From Mycobacterium ahvazicum (GTDB taxonomy: Bacteria; Actinomycetota; Actinomycetes; Mycobacteriales; Mycobacteriaceae): a stretch of 64,000 nt of DNA. Made by a program: the position numbers and the translations under genes. The stretch spans positions 1,186,629 through 1,250,628 of the forward strand of contig NZ_FXEG02000005.1 in NCBI RefSeq assembly GCF_900176255.2, given 5' to 3'. Each line of letters opens with the position of its first letter. Position 1 is the stretch's first letter. Shown one piece after another: positions 24,107 through 31,911 of this stretch. Below the pieces are notes generated by a model. It was not told where the DNA came from. It saw only the letters and a list, made by a program, of their open reading frames with translations, and ran no database searches.

Positions 24107-24544
24107 ATGGCAGACCCTCAAGATCAACCCAACAGCGAGGCCAACGGCGCAGCGACGCCGCCGGAGCAGACGCCTCCCGCCAAGGCCGCTAAAAAGGCAC
24201 CCGCGAAGAAAGCGCCGGCCAAGAAGGCGCCCGCGAAGAAGGCCGTCGCAAAGAAGGCTCCGGCCAAGAAGGCGCCCCCGAAGAAGGCGCCGGCCCAGAG
24301 CCCCGTGCCAACGCCCCCGAAACCGCCGGCGGCGCAGCAGGATCCACCCCCGCCAGATGGTGAAATTGTCGCTGCCGCCAAAGATGCTGCCGCACAGGCG
24401 AAATCCACGGTAGAGGGCGCCAACAACCCGGTGTCCGCCAACATCGCACCGTCGGTACCCGGCTCGTCGACGTTGCCACTCGTGGTCGCCGTAGCTCTGA
24501 GCCTGCTCGCGATCCTGCTGATCCGGCAGCTACGGCGGCGGTGA
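24107..24544 (+). CDS. hns: Lysine-rich histone-like membrane protein Hns
   Basis: 145 aa from ATG 24107, which has AAGGAG 7 bp upstream; the frame is open from 24059. Residues 20-62 are tandem AKKAPAKKAP units (histone-H1/AlgP-like), followed by a Pro-rich stretch and then AAAKDAAAQAKSTVEGANN. The C-terminus is a membrane helix (LPLVVAVALSLLAILLI) ending RQLRRR. Family knowledge: the M. tuberculosis protein Rv3852 binds DNA and tethers it to the membrane. The lysine repeat can vary in length. The gene overlaps the rraA start by 1 bp. Confidence 0.9.
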   Translation: MADPQDQPNSEANGAATPPEQTPPAKAAKKAPAKKAPAKKAPAKKAVAKKAPAKKAPPKKAPAQSPVPTPPKPPAAQQDPPPPDGEIVAAAKDAAAQAKSTVEGANNPVSANIAPSVPGSSTLPLVVAVALSLLAILLIRQLRRR

Positions 24545-25023
24545 TGAGCGTGTCATTCGAGGCCACAGCCGACCTCGTCGACCGAATCGGGCCCGACGTA
24601 CGCAGCTGCGATCTTCAGTTCCGCCAGTTCGGCGGCCGCACCGAATTCGCCGGACCGATCAGCACCGTGCGCTGCTTCGAGGACAACGCGCTGCTGAAAT
24701 CCGTACTTTCCCGACCGGGTGGGGGCGGGGTGCTGGTGATCGACGGCGCCGGCTCGCTACACAGCGCGCTGGTCGGAGATCTGATCGCCGAACTCGCCCG
24801 CTCCAACGGCTGGGCGGGACTGATCATCAACGGCGCGGTTCGTGACGCAGCCGCGTTGCGCGGCATCGGCATCGGCATCAAGGCGCTGGGCACCAATCCC
24901 CGCAAGAGCAGCAAGAGTGGTGTCGGCGAGCGCGATGTCGAGATCAGCCTCGGCGGTGTGACGTTCGTACCCGGTGAGATCGCCTACAGTGACGACGACG
25001 GAATCGTCGTCGTTAGCGGTTAA
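24544..25023 (+). CDS. rraA: RraA-family protein (formerly menG)
   Basis: 159 aa, ATG 24544 in the overlap TGATG with hns; a GTG at 24541 is the alternative. The RraA core motif GDLIAELARSNGWAGLIINGAVRDAAALRGIGIGIKALGTNPRKS is complete, split here only by its length across about residues 77-122 (key residues G, R and D in NGAVRD). Family knowledge: RraA inhibits RNase E in enterobacteria; related proteins are HMG/CHA aldolases; it is not a methyltransferase despite the old name menG. Convergent with ethA, with 4-bp overlap at the stops. Confidence 0.92.
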   Translation: MSVSFEATADLVDRIGPDVRSCDLQFRQFGGRTEFAGPISTVRCFEDNALLKSVLSRPGGGGVLVIDGAGSLHSALVGDLIAELARSNGWAGLIINGAVRDAAALRGIGIGIKALGTNPRKSSKSGVGERDVEISLGGVTFVPGEIAYSDDDGIVVVSG

Positions 25024-26489
25024 ACCGCCACCCGTGCACGCTTTTTCGTGAATCGCAGGCTCTCGTCGGCGACCTTGCCGCGCCGGATCGTGCGCATGTC
25101 GAACAGGTAGTTCTGCTTGAGACGCCACGGTGCCCGCGATCCCGACTTGGGCAGCAAGTGCATGGACCGCTGGAAGTAGCCGGGACTGAAGTCCATGAAC
25201 GGCAGTTCGTCGACGTCCGAGCCGGGATGCTGCGGCTCCACGTTGTCAAAGCCGTTGTCGTCCATGTAGTTCAGCACGCGGCAGAAGAACTCCGACACCA
25301 GATCGGCCTTCAGTGTCCAGGATGCATTGGTGTAGCCGAAGGTGATGACGAAGTTCGGAACTCCGGAGAACATGCAGCCCTTGTAGGTCATCAGCGAGGT
25401 CAGATCGAAAGGTTCGCCGTTGCGGGTGGGCTGCAGCCCCCCGAGCAATTGCATGTTCAATCCCGTTGCGGTGACGATGATGTCGGCCTGCAGTTCCGCA
25501 CCCGAGGTGAGCTTGATTCCGGTCTTGGTGAACCGGTCGATGGTGTCGGTGACGACGTCGGCCTTGCCGTGCCGGATGGCCCGGAAGAAGTCGCCGTCGG
25601 GCGCCAGGCACAGCCGCTGATCCCACACGTTGTAGCTGGGACCGAAGTGCTTTTCGACGTCGTAGTCCTTTGGCAGCCGGCGCTGCGCCATCGTCATCAG
25701 CGTCTTGCGCATGTAGGCCGGCCGCTTGCGGGCCAGCTGATACTGGAAAGTGCTGAACGCGATGGCTTTCCAGCGATTTGCGAGGTGCGCCAGCCGATCG
25801 GGGAGCCACCGGTTGAACCGCACCGCGAACGGGTCGGTCCCGGGCAGCGAGCCGATGTAGGTCGGTGAGCGCTGCAGCATCGTCACATGTCCGGAGCCGG
25901 AGTTGACCAGGGCGGGAATCAACGTGATCGCGGTAGCACCCGAGCCGATCACGACGATCTTCTTGCCCGCGTAGTCGAGGTCTTCGGGCCAGTGCTGGGG
26001 GTGGATGATGGTGCCGCCGAAGTCCTCGGCACCGGGGAACGTCGGCGAATACCCCTCGTCGTAGTTGTAGTAGCCGGTACACGCGAACACGAAGGAACAG
26101 GTGATGTCGCTCCGCTGGCCGTCGTTCTCGACGGTGAGGGTCCATTGGTTGTCGGCGTCGGACCAATCGGCGGCCACCACGCGGTGGCGGTAGCGGATGT
26201 GTCGTTCGATGCCGTTCTCGACCGCGGCTTCCTTGATGTAGGCCTTGATGTCGGCACCGTCGGCGATCGACTTCGCCGAACGCCACGGCTTGAACCGGAA
26301 CCCGAGCGTGAACATGTCGGAGTCGGACCGGATGCCCGGATACTTGAACAAGTCCCAGGTGCCGCCGAGGTCGTCGCGGCGTTCCAGGATCGCGTAGCTC
26401 TTGGTCGGGCAGCGGTCCTGCAGGTGCCAGGCCGCGCTCACGCCGGAGATGCCGGCGCCCACGATTACGACGTCCAGGTGCTCAGTCAT
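25020..26489 (-). CDS. ethA: FAD-containing Baeyer-Villiger monooxygenase EthA
   Basis: 489 aa, ATG 26489 (MTEHLDVVIVGAGISGVSAAW); the upstream ATG at 26498 is less likely. Uses FAD, NADPH and O2 to oxidise ketones and also activates thioamide drugs. First Rossmann motif GAGISG at residues 11-16; second motif VIGSGATA; BVMO fingerprint FGGTIIHPQHWP fits FxGxxxHxxxW. Length equals M. tuberculosis EthA. The gene is divergent from ethR with a 77-bp gap that contains the operator repeats. No damage is seen, so the activator should work. Confidence 0.96.
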   Translation of the reverse strand: MTEHLDVVIVGAGISGVSAAWHLQDRCPTKSYAILERRDDLGGTWDLFKYPGIRSDSDMFTLGFRFKPWRSAKSIADGADIKAYIKEAAVENGIERHIRYRHRVVAADWSDADNQWTLTVENDGQRSDITCSFVFACTGYYNYDEGYSPTFPGAEDFGGTIIHPQHWPEDLDYAGKKIVVIGSGATAITLIPALVNSGSGHVTMLQRSPTYIGSLPGTDPFAVRFNRWLPDRLAHLANRWKAIAFSTFQYQLARKRPAYMRKTLMTMAQRRLPKDYDVEKHFGPSYNVWDQRLCLAPDGDFFRAIRHGKADVVTDTIDRFTKTGIKLTSGAELQADIIVTATGLNMQLLGGLQPTRNGEPFDLTSLMTYKGCMFSGVPNFVITFGYTNASWTLKADLVSEFFCRVLNYMDDNGFDNVEPQHPGSDVDELPFMDFSPGYFQRSMHLLPKSGSRAPWRLKQNYLFDMRTIRRGKVADESLRFTKKRARVAV

Positions 26490-26500
26490 GAGGGCCACGC

Positions 26501-26560
26501 TATCAACGCGGTGTCGAGCTAGTCAACACGCTGTCGAAATCATCAACCGTGTGTAAAGTA
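26501..26560. promoter_or_regulatory. EthR operator: three tandem 20-bp repeats
   Basis: Three units with exact 20-bp period: TATCAACGCGGTGTCGAGCT, AGTCAACACGCTGTCGAAAT, CATCAACCGTGTGTAAAGTA. The shared core is RTCAAC followed by a TGT at the same face. Two helical turns per unit suits cooperative binding of several EthR dimers, which is how EthR represses ethA and itself. Confidence 0.75.
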
Positions 26561-26566
26561 GCGGGG

Positions 26567-27208
26567 GTGACAGCAGCCGGCCAGACGCGCGCCCTGCGCG
26601 GCCGCCGTTCGATGCGCCCTTCGGGTGACGACCGTGAGCAGGCCATCCTCGCGACCGCCGAGCGGCTGCTCGAGGAGCGTTCACTCGCCGACATTTCGGT
26701 CGACGACCTCGCCAAAGGTGCCGGCATCTCGCGCCCGACGTTCTACTTCTATTTCAAGTCGAAAGAGGCCGTGCTGCTGTCGCTGCTCGAGCCGGTGATC
26801 GCGCGGGCCGACGCCGAGTTCGACGGCGCCGTGATGCGGCTGCCGAAGGATCCGCGCCGGGTATGGCGCAACGGCATCAAGGCGTTCTTCACCGAATTCT
26901 CCACCCACCGGGCCGTCGCGCGGACCGCCACGGAGGCAATGGCGACCAGCGCGGAGCTGCGGGCGTTGTGGTCGGGATTCATGCAGAAATGGATCGATCA
27001 GACCGCCGCCATGATCACCGCCGAGCGAGAGCGCGGTGCCGCGCCGAACACCATCCCCGCCGCCGACTTGGCGACGTCGCTGAACCAGATGAACGAACGC
27101 ACCATGATGGCGGCACTGTCCGCCGAGACACCGGCCGTCCAAGCGGAGCGGGTCGTCGACACCCTCACCCACATCTGGCTCAGCAGCATCTACGGCGAAT
27201 CCGGCTAG
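26567..27208 (+). CDS. ethR: TetR-family repressor EthR
   Basis: 213 aa, GTG 26567, 7 bp after the operator region. Represses ethA. The helix-turn-helix is LADISVDDLAKGAGISRPTFYFYFKSKEAVLL, nearly the M. tuberculosis sequence. The C-terminal ligand tunnel domain is conserved in pattern (MQKWIDQTAAMITAERERGAAP, LNQMNERTM). Length is close to 216 aa. The start region is weak in ribosome site, so translation may begin near the transcript end. Followed after 23 bp by the dinB gene, which has its own SOS box. Confidence 0.95.
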   Translation: MTAAGQTRALRGRRSMRPSGDDREQAILATAERLLEERSLADISVDDLAKGAGISRPTFYFYFKSKEAVLLSLLEPVIARADAEFDGAVMRLPKDPRRVWRNGIKAFFTEFSTHRAVARTATEAMATSAELRALWSGFMQKWIDQTAAMITAERERGAAPNTIPAADLATSLNQMNERTMMAALSAETPAVQAERVVDTLTHIWLSSIYGESG

Positions 27209-27224
27209 CTGTCACCGCCGCGTG

Positions 27225-27238
27225 CGAACATATGTTCG
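27225..27238. promoter_or_regulatory. LexA SOS box overlapping the dinB start
   Basis: CGAACATATGTTCG is a perfect 14-bp palindrome and matches the mycobacterial LexA core CGAAC-N4-GTTCG. It covers the ATG at 27232 and ends at the alternative start GTG 27238. Confidence 0.75.
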
Positions 27239-28431
27239 TGCGGTGTGATGCGTCCATCCTGCACGCCGACCTGGACTCGTTCTACGCGTCGGTGGAACAG
27301 CGTGACGACCCGACGCTGCGCGGTCGCCCGGTGATCGTGGGCGGCGGCGTCGTACTGGCCGCCAGCTACGAGGCCAAGGCCTACGGCGTACGCACCGCGA
27401 TGGGCGGCCAGCAGGCCCGGCGCCTATGTCCCGACGCCGTCGTGGTGCCGCCGCGCATGTCGGCGTATTCACGGGCCAGTGATGCGGTCTTCGAGGTGTT
27501 CCGCGATGCCACACCCATCGTCGAGCCGCTGTCGGTGGACGAGGCATTCCTCGACGTGGGCGGCCTGCGCCGGGTCTCGGGCACGCCGGTCGAGATCGCC
27601 GAACGGCTGCGGTGCGACGTGCGGGAGCGGGTCGGCCTGCCGATCACCGTCGGCATCGCCCGCACCAAATTCTTGGCCAAGGTCGCCAGCCAGGAGGCCA
27701 AGCCGGATGGGCTGCTGCTGGTGCAGCCCGATCGTGAGCTGGCGTTCCTGCGGCCGTTGCCGGTGCGCCGATTGTGGGGCGTGGGCGCGGTGACCGCAGA
27801 CAAGTTGCACGGCTACGGCATCACGACGGTCGCCGATGTCGCCGAGCTCAGCGAGTCGACGCTGGCCTCGCTGCTGGGTGCGGGGATGGGCCGCCAGCTG
27901 TATGCGCTGTCGCGCAATATCGACCGGCGCCGGGTCCACACCGGGGTGCGACGCCGGTCCGTCGGTGCCCAGCGCGCGTTGGGCCGCGCCGGAAATCCAA
28001 TGTCGCCCAACGAGGTCGATGCGGTCGTGGTCAACCTGATCGACCGCATCACCGCCAGGATGCGCGCAGCCGGTCGCACGGGCCGCACCGTGGTGCTGCG
28101 CCTGCGGTTCGACGACTTCACCCGGGCGACCCGGTCCCATACGATGCCGGGGGCGACGGCGTCGACGCAGCCGATCCTGGCCGTCGCCCGGGGTCTGGTC
28201 GCCTCCGCCGCACCCGCGATCGCCCAGCGCGGCTTGACGCTGGTCGGTTTCGCGGTGTCGGGCATCGACCGCAGTGGGGCCCAGCAGCTGATGCTGCCGT
28301 TGTATGAAAACTCGCTCGCGGTCGACGCCGCGGTAGACCAGGTCCGTGAGCGCTTCGGCAAATCCGCTCTCACCCGCGGGGTGTTGATTGGACGAGATGC
28401 GGGTATAGAGATGCCGCTACTACCGGACTGA
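27232..28431 (+). CDS. dinB: DNA polymerase IV (Y-family, DinB)
   Basis: 399 aa from ATG 27232; GTG 27238 two codons later is possible and would allow a leaderless message. Error-prone translesion polymerase. Palm motifs are ILHADLDSFYASVEQR and LSVDEAFLDV (catalytic Asp, Asp, Glu). The thumb holds RLWGVGAVTADKLHGYGI and the little-finger domain runs from about residue 240 to the end. The C-terminal tail does not show a clear beta-clamp peptide. No dinB lies here in M. tuberculosis; a similar gene is at this place in some fast growers as I recall. The SOS box suggests damage induction. Confidence 0.92.
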   Translation: MFVRCDASILHADLDSFYASVEQRDDPTLRGRPVIVGGGVVLAASYEAKAYGVRTAMGGQQARRLCPDAVVVPPRMSAYSRASDAVFEVFRDATPIVEPLSVDEAFLDVGGLRRVSGTPVEIAERLRCDVRERVGLPITVGIARTKFLAKVASQEAKPDGLLLVQPDRELAFLRPLPVRRLWGVGAVTADKLHGYGITTVADVAELSESTLASLLGAGMGRQLYALSRNIDRRRVHTGVRRRSVGAQRALGRAGNPMSPNEVDAVVVNLIDRITARMRAAGRTGRTVVLRLRFDDFTRATRSHTMPGATASTQPILAVARGLVASAAPAIAQRGLTLVGFAVSGIDRSGAQQLMLPLYENSLAVDAAVDQVRERFGKSALTRGVLIGRDAGIEMPLLPD

Positions 28432-28570
28432 CTGAGTTGCCCCTGCTTTACCAATGTGGTTACAGCCCAAGCTGTTTCGATGATATGAGCTTTGTTTGAG
28501 ATGACGCGCGCGCCGGGCGGGCACCGACGGCTCGCTTGTAAGCTGGCCAAAACCGACCCCCGGAAAGTGA

Positions 28571-29338
28571 GTGCCTGAACACATGCCGCCGGACAACACC
28601 CGCGACAGTGGCCTGCCTCGCGAAGGTCTCCTGCTCGGCTACAGCGCGGTACTCGCGTTGTCGGCGGGCTTCGTCAACGCGGTAGCTCTGCTGATATTGG
28701 CGTTGCCGGTCGGCAACCTCACCGCGATCACCACCCAGCTAGGCATGAACACCGCCAATCCATGGCTCTACGAGGGCCATGTGCTTGCCGCGATCCTGTT
28801 CGGCTTCCTGGCGGGCGCGACGATGGCCGGCGCGGTTCTCGCACCCACCCAGGCGCTGGCGGGCCCGCGCCATGCCGTGGTGTTGTTCACCGAGGCGGCG
28901 CTGCTCGTCCTGGCCGCCGCGGGCGTGGAGGAAACCTTCGTCAAGGCGCAGATCGAATCGCTCGGCGTCGAGCTGACCGCCGTCCAGGCGATGTTCGCCG
29001 CCGCGGCGCTCGGCCTGCAGAACGGCATGACCTCGAGCTTCCGCGGGATGTCGATCCGCACCACCCACTTCACCGGGACCGTGACCGACCTCGGGCTGAT
29101 GCTCGGGCGCGCCCGGCAAGACGGGATCAAGAAGTGGAAGGCCGCGATCCTGGTGACGACCCTGCTGCTGTTTCTCGGCGGCGGCATCGCGGGGATCCTG
29201 TTCGGTGCTCACCTCGGTGGATACTCGCTGCTGATACCTGCCGCCACGTGCGCAATCGTGGCTGGCGCCAACGTGCTGCACAGCCGCGGCAACAGTGGCG
29301 AATCCATTACCGAGGCGGCGGAAGCGGTGCGGGCCTAA
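28571..29338 (+). CDS. YoaK/DUF1275-family membrane protein
   Basis: 255 aa, GTG 28571 with GGAAAG 4 bp upstream; ATG 28583 is the alternative. Six or so membrane helices are predicted (LLGYSAVLALSAGFVNAVALLILAL, LAAILFGFLAGATMAGAVL, AVVLFTEAALLVLAAAG, AAILVTTLLLFLGGGIAGILF, and others). The signature GLQNGMTSSFRGMSIRTTHFTGTVTDLG is typical of DUF1275. Family knowledge: unknown transport or sensing role. It lies between dinB and the convergent PHP gene. Not present at this place in M. tuberculosis. Confidence 0.85.
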   Translation: MPEHMPPDNTRDSGLPREGLLLGYSAVLALSAGFVNAVALLILALPVGNLTAITTQLGMNTANPWLYEGHVLAAILFGFLAGATMAGAVLAPTQALAGPRHAVVLFTEAALLVLAAAGVEETFVKAQIESLGVELTAVQAMFAAAALGLQNGMTSSFRGMSIRTTHFTGTVTDLGLMLGRARQDGIKKWKAAILVTTLLLFLGGGIAGILFGAHLGGYSLLIPAATCAIVAGANVLHSRGNSGESITEAAEAVRA

Positions 29339-29342
29339 CCGC

Positions 29343-30350
29343 TCAGCTGGAGCCTGTCCACGCCAGCAGCTTGTCGGCCGGCCAGGTGTTCACGATCCGG
29401 TCGACCGGAACGCCGGCGTCCAGGGCGCGTTGCGCGCCGTACCCCAGGAAGTCCAGCTGGCCGGGGGCGTGCGCATCGGTGTCGATGCTGAACACGCAGC
29501 CGATCTCCAGCGCCAGATTGAGCAGCCGGGTCGGCGGGTCGCGGCGTTCGGGGCGAGAGTTGATCTCCACCGCGGTGCCGTGGTCGCGACAGGCGGTGAA
29601 GACCTGCTCGGCGTCGAACTTCGATTCCGGCCGGATGCCCCGGTTGCCGGAAACCAGCCGGCCCGTGCAGTGGCCCAGCACATCGGCGTAGCCGTCGGAG
29701 ACCGCACGCACCATCCGGCGCGTCATCGCCGCCGAATCCATCGACAACTTGGAGTGCACGCTGGCCACGACGACGTCGAGGCGTTCCAACAGCTCGGGCT
29801 CCTGATCCAGGCTGCCGTCCTCGAGGATGTCGACCTCGATACCGGTGAGGATGCGCATCGACGCGAACGTGTCCCGCAGGCCGTCGATCACGTCGAGCTG
29901 TTTGCGCAACCGCTCCGGCGACAGGCCGTTGGCGATCGTCAGCCGCGGCGAGTGATCGGTCAACGCGCAGTATTCATGCCCCAGCGCCGCCGCGGTTGCC
30001 ATCATCTCCTCGATCGGCGCCGAGCCGTCCGACCAGTTCGAGTGCAGGTGCAAGTCCCCGCGCAGCGCGCCGCGCACCTCGCCTCCACCAAGATCTGTTG
30101 CTTCCGAACGCAATTCGACAAGCGCGTCGGGCTCACGGCCGGCCCAGGCCTGGGCGATGACCTTTGCGGTCTTGGGTCCGATGCCCGGCAGCGTCTGCCA
30201 GCTGTTGGCCTGCCCGTGCCGCTCCCGCTCGGCCTCGTCCAAACCCTCGACGATGTCGGCGGCATTGCGATATGCCATCACGCGTTTGGGGTCCTGCCGG
30301 CTCCGGTCCTTGTAATACGCGATCTGTCGCAGCGCGGTCACCGGATCCAT
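29343..30350 (-). CDS. PHP-domain phosphoesterase with helix-hairpin-helix (PolX-like C-terminal part)
   Basis: 335 aa, ATG 30350. The N-terminal 80 residues contain a helix-hairpin-helix (LPGIGPKTAKVIAQAW) for DNA binding. The rest is a PHP domain: GDLHLHSNWSDGSAPIEEM, YCALTDHSPRLTIANG, ILTGIEVDILEDG, and SIDTDAHAPGQLDFL supply the usual three-metal ligands. Family knowledge: the PHP part resembles histidinol phosphatase and the exonuclease end of PolX polymerases, but no polymerase domain is present. A DNA-repair role is inference. Same length as Rv3856c. It starts 11 bp after the downstream-facing membrane gene's stop at 30361. Confidence 0.88.
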   Translation of the reverse strand: MDPVTALRQIAYYKDRSRQDPKRVMAYRNAADIVEGLDEAERERHGQANSWQTLPGIGPKTAKVIAQAWAGREPDALVELRSEATDLGGGEVRGALRGDLHLHSNWSDGSAPIEEMMATAAALGHEYCALTDHSPRLTIANGLSPERLRKQLDVIDGLRDTFASMRILTGIEVDILEDGSLDQEPELLERLDVVVASVHSKLSMDSAAMTRRMVRAVSDGYADVLGHCTGRLVSGNRGIRPESKFDAEQVFTACRDHGTAVEINSRPERRDPPTRLLNLALEIGCVFSIDTDAHAPGQLDFLGYGAQRALDAGVPVDRIVNTWPADKLLAWTGSS

Positions 30351-30360
30351 GACTCCAGTG

Positions 30361-30792
30361 TTACAGCAGCTGCCCGCAGACGAACCCGGCCAGGATCACG
30401 CCGAAGCCGCCGATCTCGCCGACGATCAGCATGGCCATCGCCACCCGGGTCCCTCGCACCGGCTTCTCGAATTGGTTGACCGTGTCTCGCCGCGCACCAT
30501 GGACGACGTAGGCGGCGATCGCCGCGACGAAGAAGAACACCACCACCATCGCCGCGACCAGGTTGACCCAGGAGGCCCAGGCACTGAGCCCGACGAAGAC
30601 CGCGAGCAGCAGCGTCGCGAATGAGTAGAGCAACGCCGCGCGGTGAGCGATGTCGACGTAGATGTGCGCCTGATGGTCCTCCGACGTCATGATCTGGCGG
30701 TACTTCCAGACGCCGAGAACGAGTGCGAGCAAAAAGATCAGGCCGGCGAACAGCAGGGTGATCTTGGTGTCGATCCCGAGGGCAGTACTCAT
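30361..30792 (-). CDS. Four-helix membrane protein (Rv3857c position)
   Basis: 143 aa from ATG 30792 (MSTALGIDTKITLLFAG); an ATG three codons upstream (30801) is possible. Four hydrophobic segments: ITLLFAGLIFLLALVLGVW, AALLYSFATLLLAVFVGL, LVAAMVVVFFFVAAIAAYVV and VAMAMLIVGEIGGFGVILAG. No catalytic motif. It precedes the PHP gene by 10 bp in the same direction. I recall the M. tuberculosis protein here as much shorter, so this may be the intact form. Function unknown. Confidence 0.75.
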   Translation of the reverse strand: MSTALGIDTKITLLFAGLIFLLALVLGVWKYRQIMTSEDHQAHIYVDIAHRAALLYSFATLLLAVFVGLSAWASWVNLVAAMVVVFFFVAAIAAYVVHGARRDTVNQFEKPVRGTRVAMAMLIVGEIGGFGVILAGFVCGQLL

Positions 30793-30843
30793 CGCGCGCA
30801 TGAGTTTAGTTGCGCTTCATAAATTTCGACTAGCGTCGATGGC

Positions 30844-31695
30844 ATGCGATTCGCGTTCAAAACCTCACCGCAGAACACCACCTGGGCCGGCATGCTCTCC
30901 GTCTGGCAGGCCGCCGACGATATCGACGTCTTCGAGTCCGGGTGGACCTTCGACCACTTCTACCCGATCTTTTCCGACAGCACCGGCCCGTGCCTGGAGG
31001 GCTGGACCACGCTGACCGCGCTAGCGCAGGCCACCCGGCGGCTGCGGCTGGGCACCCTGGTCACCGGCATCCACTACCGCCACCCCGCGGTCCTGGCGAA
31101 TATGGCCGCCGCCCTCGACGTCATCTCCGACGGACGGCTCGAACTCGGGATCGGCGCCGGCTGGAACGAGGAGGAGTCCGGCGCCTACGGCATCGAACTC
31201 GGCAGCATCAGGGAACGGTTCGACCGGTTCGAGGAAGCCTGTCAGGTGCTGATCAGTCTGCTCAGCGAGCAGACCACCAACTTCGACGGCAAGTACTACC
31301 AGCTCAAGGACGCGCGCAACGAACCCAAGGGTCCGCAGCGCCCGCACCCGCCCATCTGCATCGGCGGCAGCGGCGAGAAGCGCACGCTGCCGCTGACCGC
31401 GCGCTACGCCCAGCACTGGAATTTCGCCGGCGGGACGCCCGAGGAGTTCGCCCGCAAGCGCGACGTCCTGGCGGCGCGCTGCGCGGACATCGGGCGCGAC
31501 CCGAAGGAGATCACCATGTCGGCGCACGTTCGCCTCGGTGAGGACCTCAACTACGCACAGGTCATCGAGACCGCCGCCGGGCTGGGGGCCGAGGGACTCG
31601 ACCTGGGAATCGTCTACCTACCACCCCCGCACGACCCGGCCGTCCTGGAGCCGTTGGCCGAGGCCATCCGGGGTTCCGGCCTGCTGGACGGATGA
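30844..31695 (+). CDS. Luciferase-like F420-dependent oxidoreductase
   Basis: 283 aa, ATG 30844. The LLM (TIM-barrel) fold is recognised by AFKTSPQNTTWAGMLSVW, GWTTLTALAQATRRLRLGTLVTGIHYRHPAVLANMAAALDVIS and ELGIGAGWNEEESGAYGI, which together form the F420-binding rim. PPICIGGSGEKRTLPLTARYA is the later phosphate-binding part. Family knowledge: uses reduced F420 to act on small organic compounds. Divergent from the four-helix membrane gene with 51 bp between starts. It is not at this place in M. tuberculosis. The substrate is unknown. Confidence 0.88.
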   Translation: MRFAFKTSPQNTTWAGMLSVWQAADDIDVFESGWTFDHFYPIFSDSTGPCLEGWTTLTALAQATRRLRLGTLVTGIHYRHPAVLANMAAALDVISDGRLELGIGAGWNEEESGAYGIELGSIRERFDRFEEACQVLISLLSEQTTNFDGKYYQLKDARNEPKGPQRPHPPICIGGSGEKRTLPLTARYAQHWNFAGGTPEEFARKRDVLAARCADIGRDPKEITMSAHVRLGEDLNYAQVIETAAGLGAEGLDLGIVYLPPPHDPAVLEPLAEAIRGSGLLDG

Positions 31696-31716
31696 TTTTC
31701 CAGGCACGTCCGCCGC

Positions 31717-31911
31717 TTAGGACACCTCCCGTGCCGACCGCAGCGTCTTGGCAGGTCTGCCCGGTAGCTCCGGGAGATCGTCGGTGTCCAGTTGGTCGTA
31801 GCGGCCCGAGGCCACCAGGCGCGTAAGCGTTTTGAGGTGTTCGGCCGCCCCGGTGACGCAAAATGCGTGGCTTCCGCACCATCGACAACCGCCGTCCTTG
31901 GCTCCGATCAA
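31717..31911 (-). CDS. Possible 64-aa Cys-containing small protein, TTG start
   Basis: If translation begins at TTG 31911, the start overlaps the TGA of the upstream gene in the pattern TTGA, which allows coupled translation. The product has three cysteines (GCRWCGSHAFC) and a tidy C-terminal half (RYDQLDTDDLPELPGRPAKTLRSAREVS) that looks coding. I recognise no family. A metal-binding or adaptor role is only a guess. The 3' end is 21 bp from the stop of the convergent F420 enzyme. Confidence 0.4.
   Translation of the reverse strand: MIGAKDGGCRWCGSHAFCVTGAAEHLKTLTRLVASGRYDQLDTDDLPELPGRPAKTLRSAREVS

Noticed and set aside
24180..24300. Tandem repeat DNA in hns, at first sight like a repeat array
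   Set aside because: It encodes the AKKAPAKKAP units of the Hns protein in frame; it is not a CRISPR or mobile repeat.
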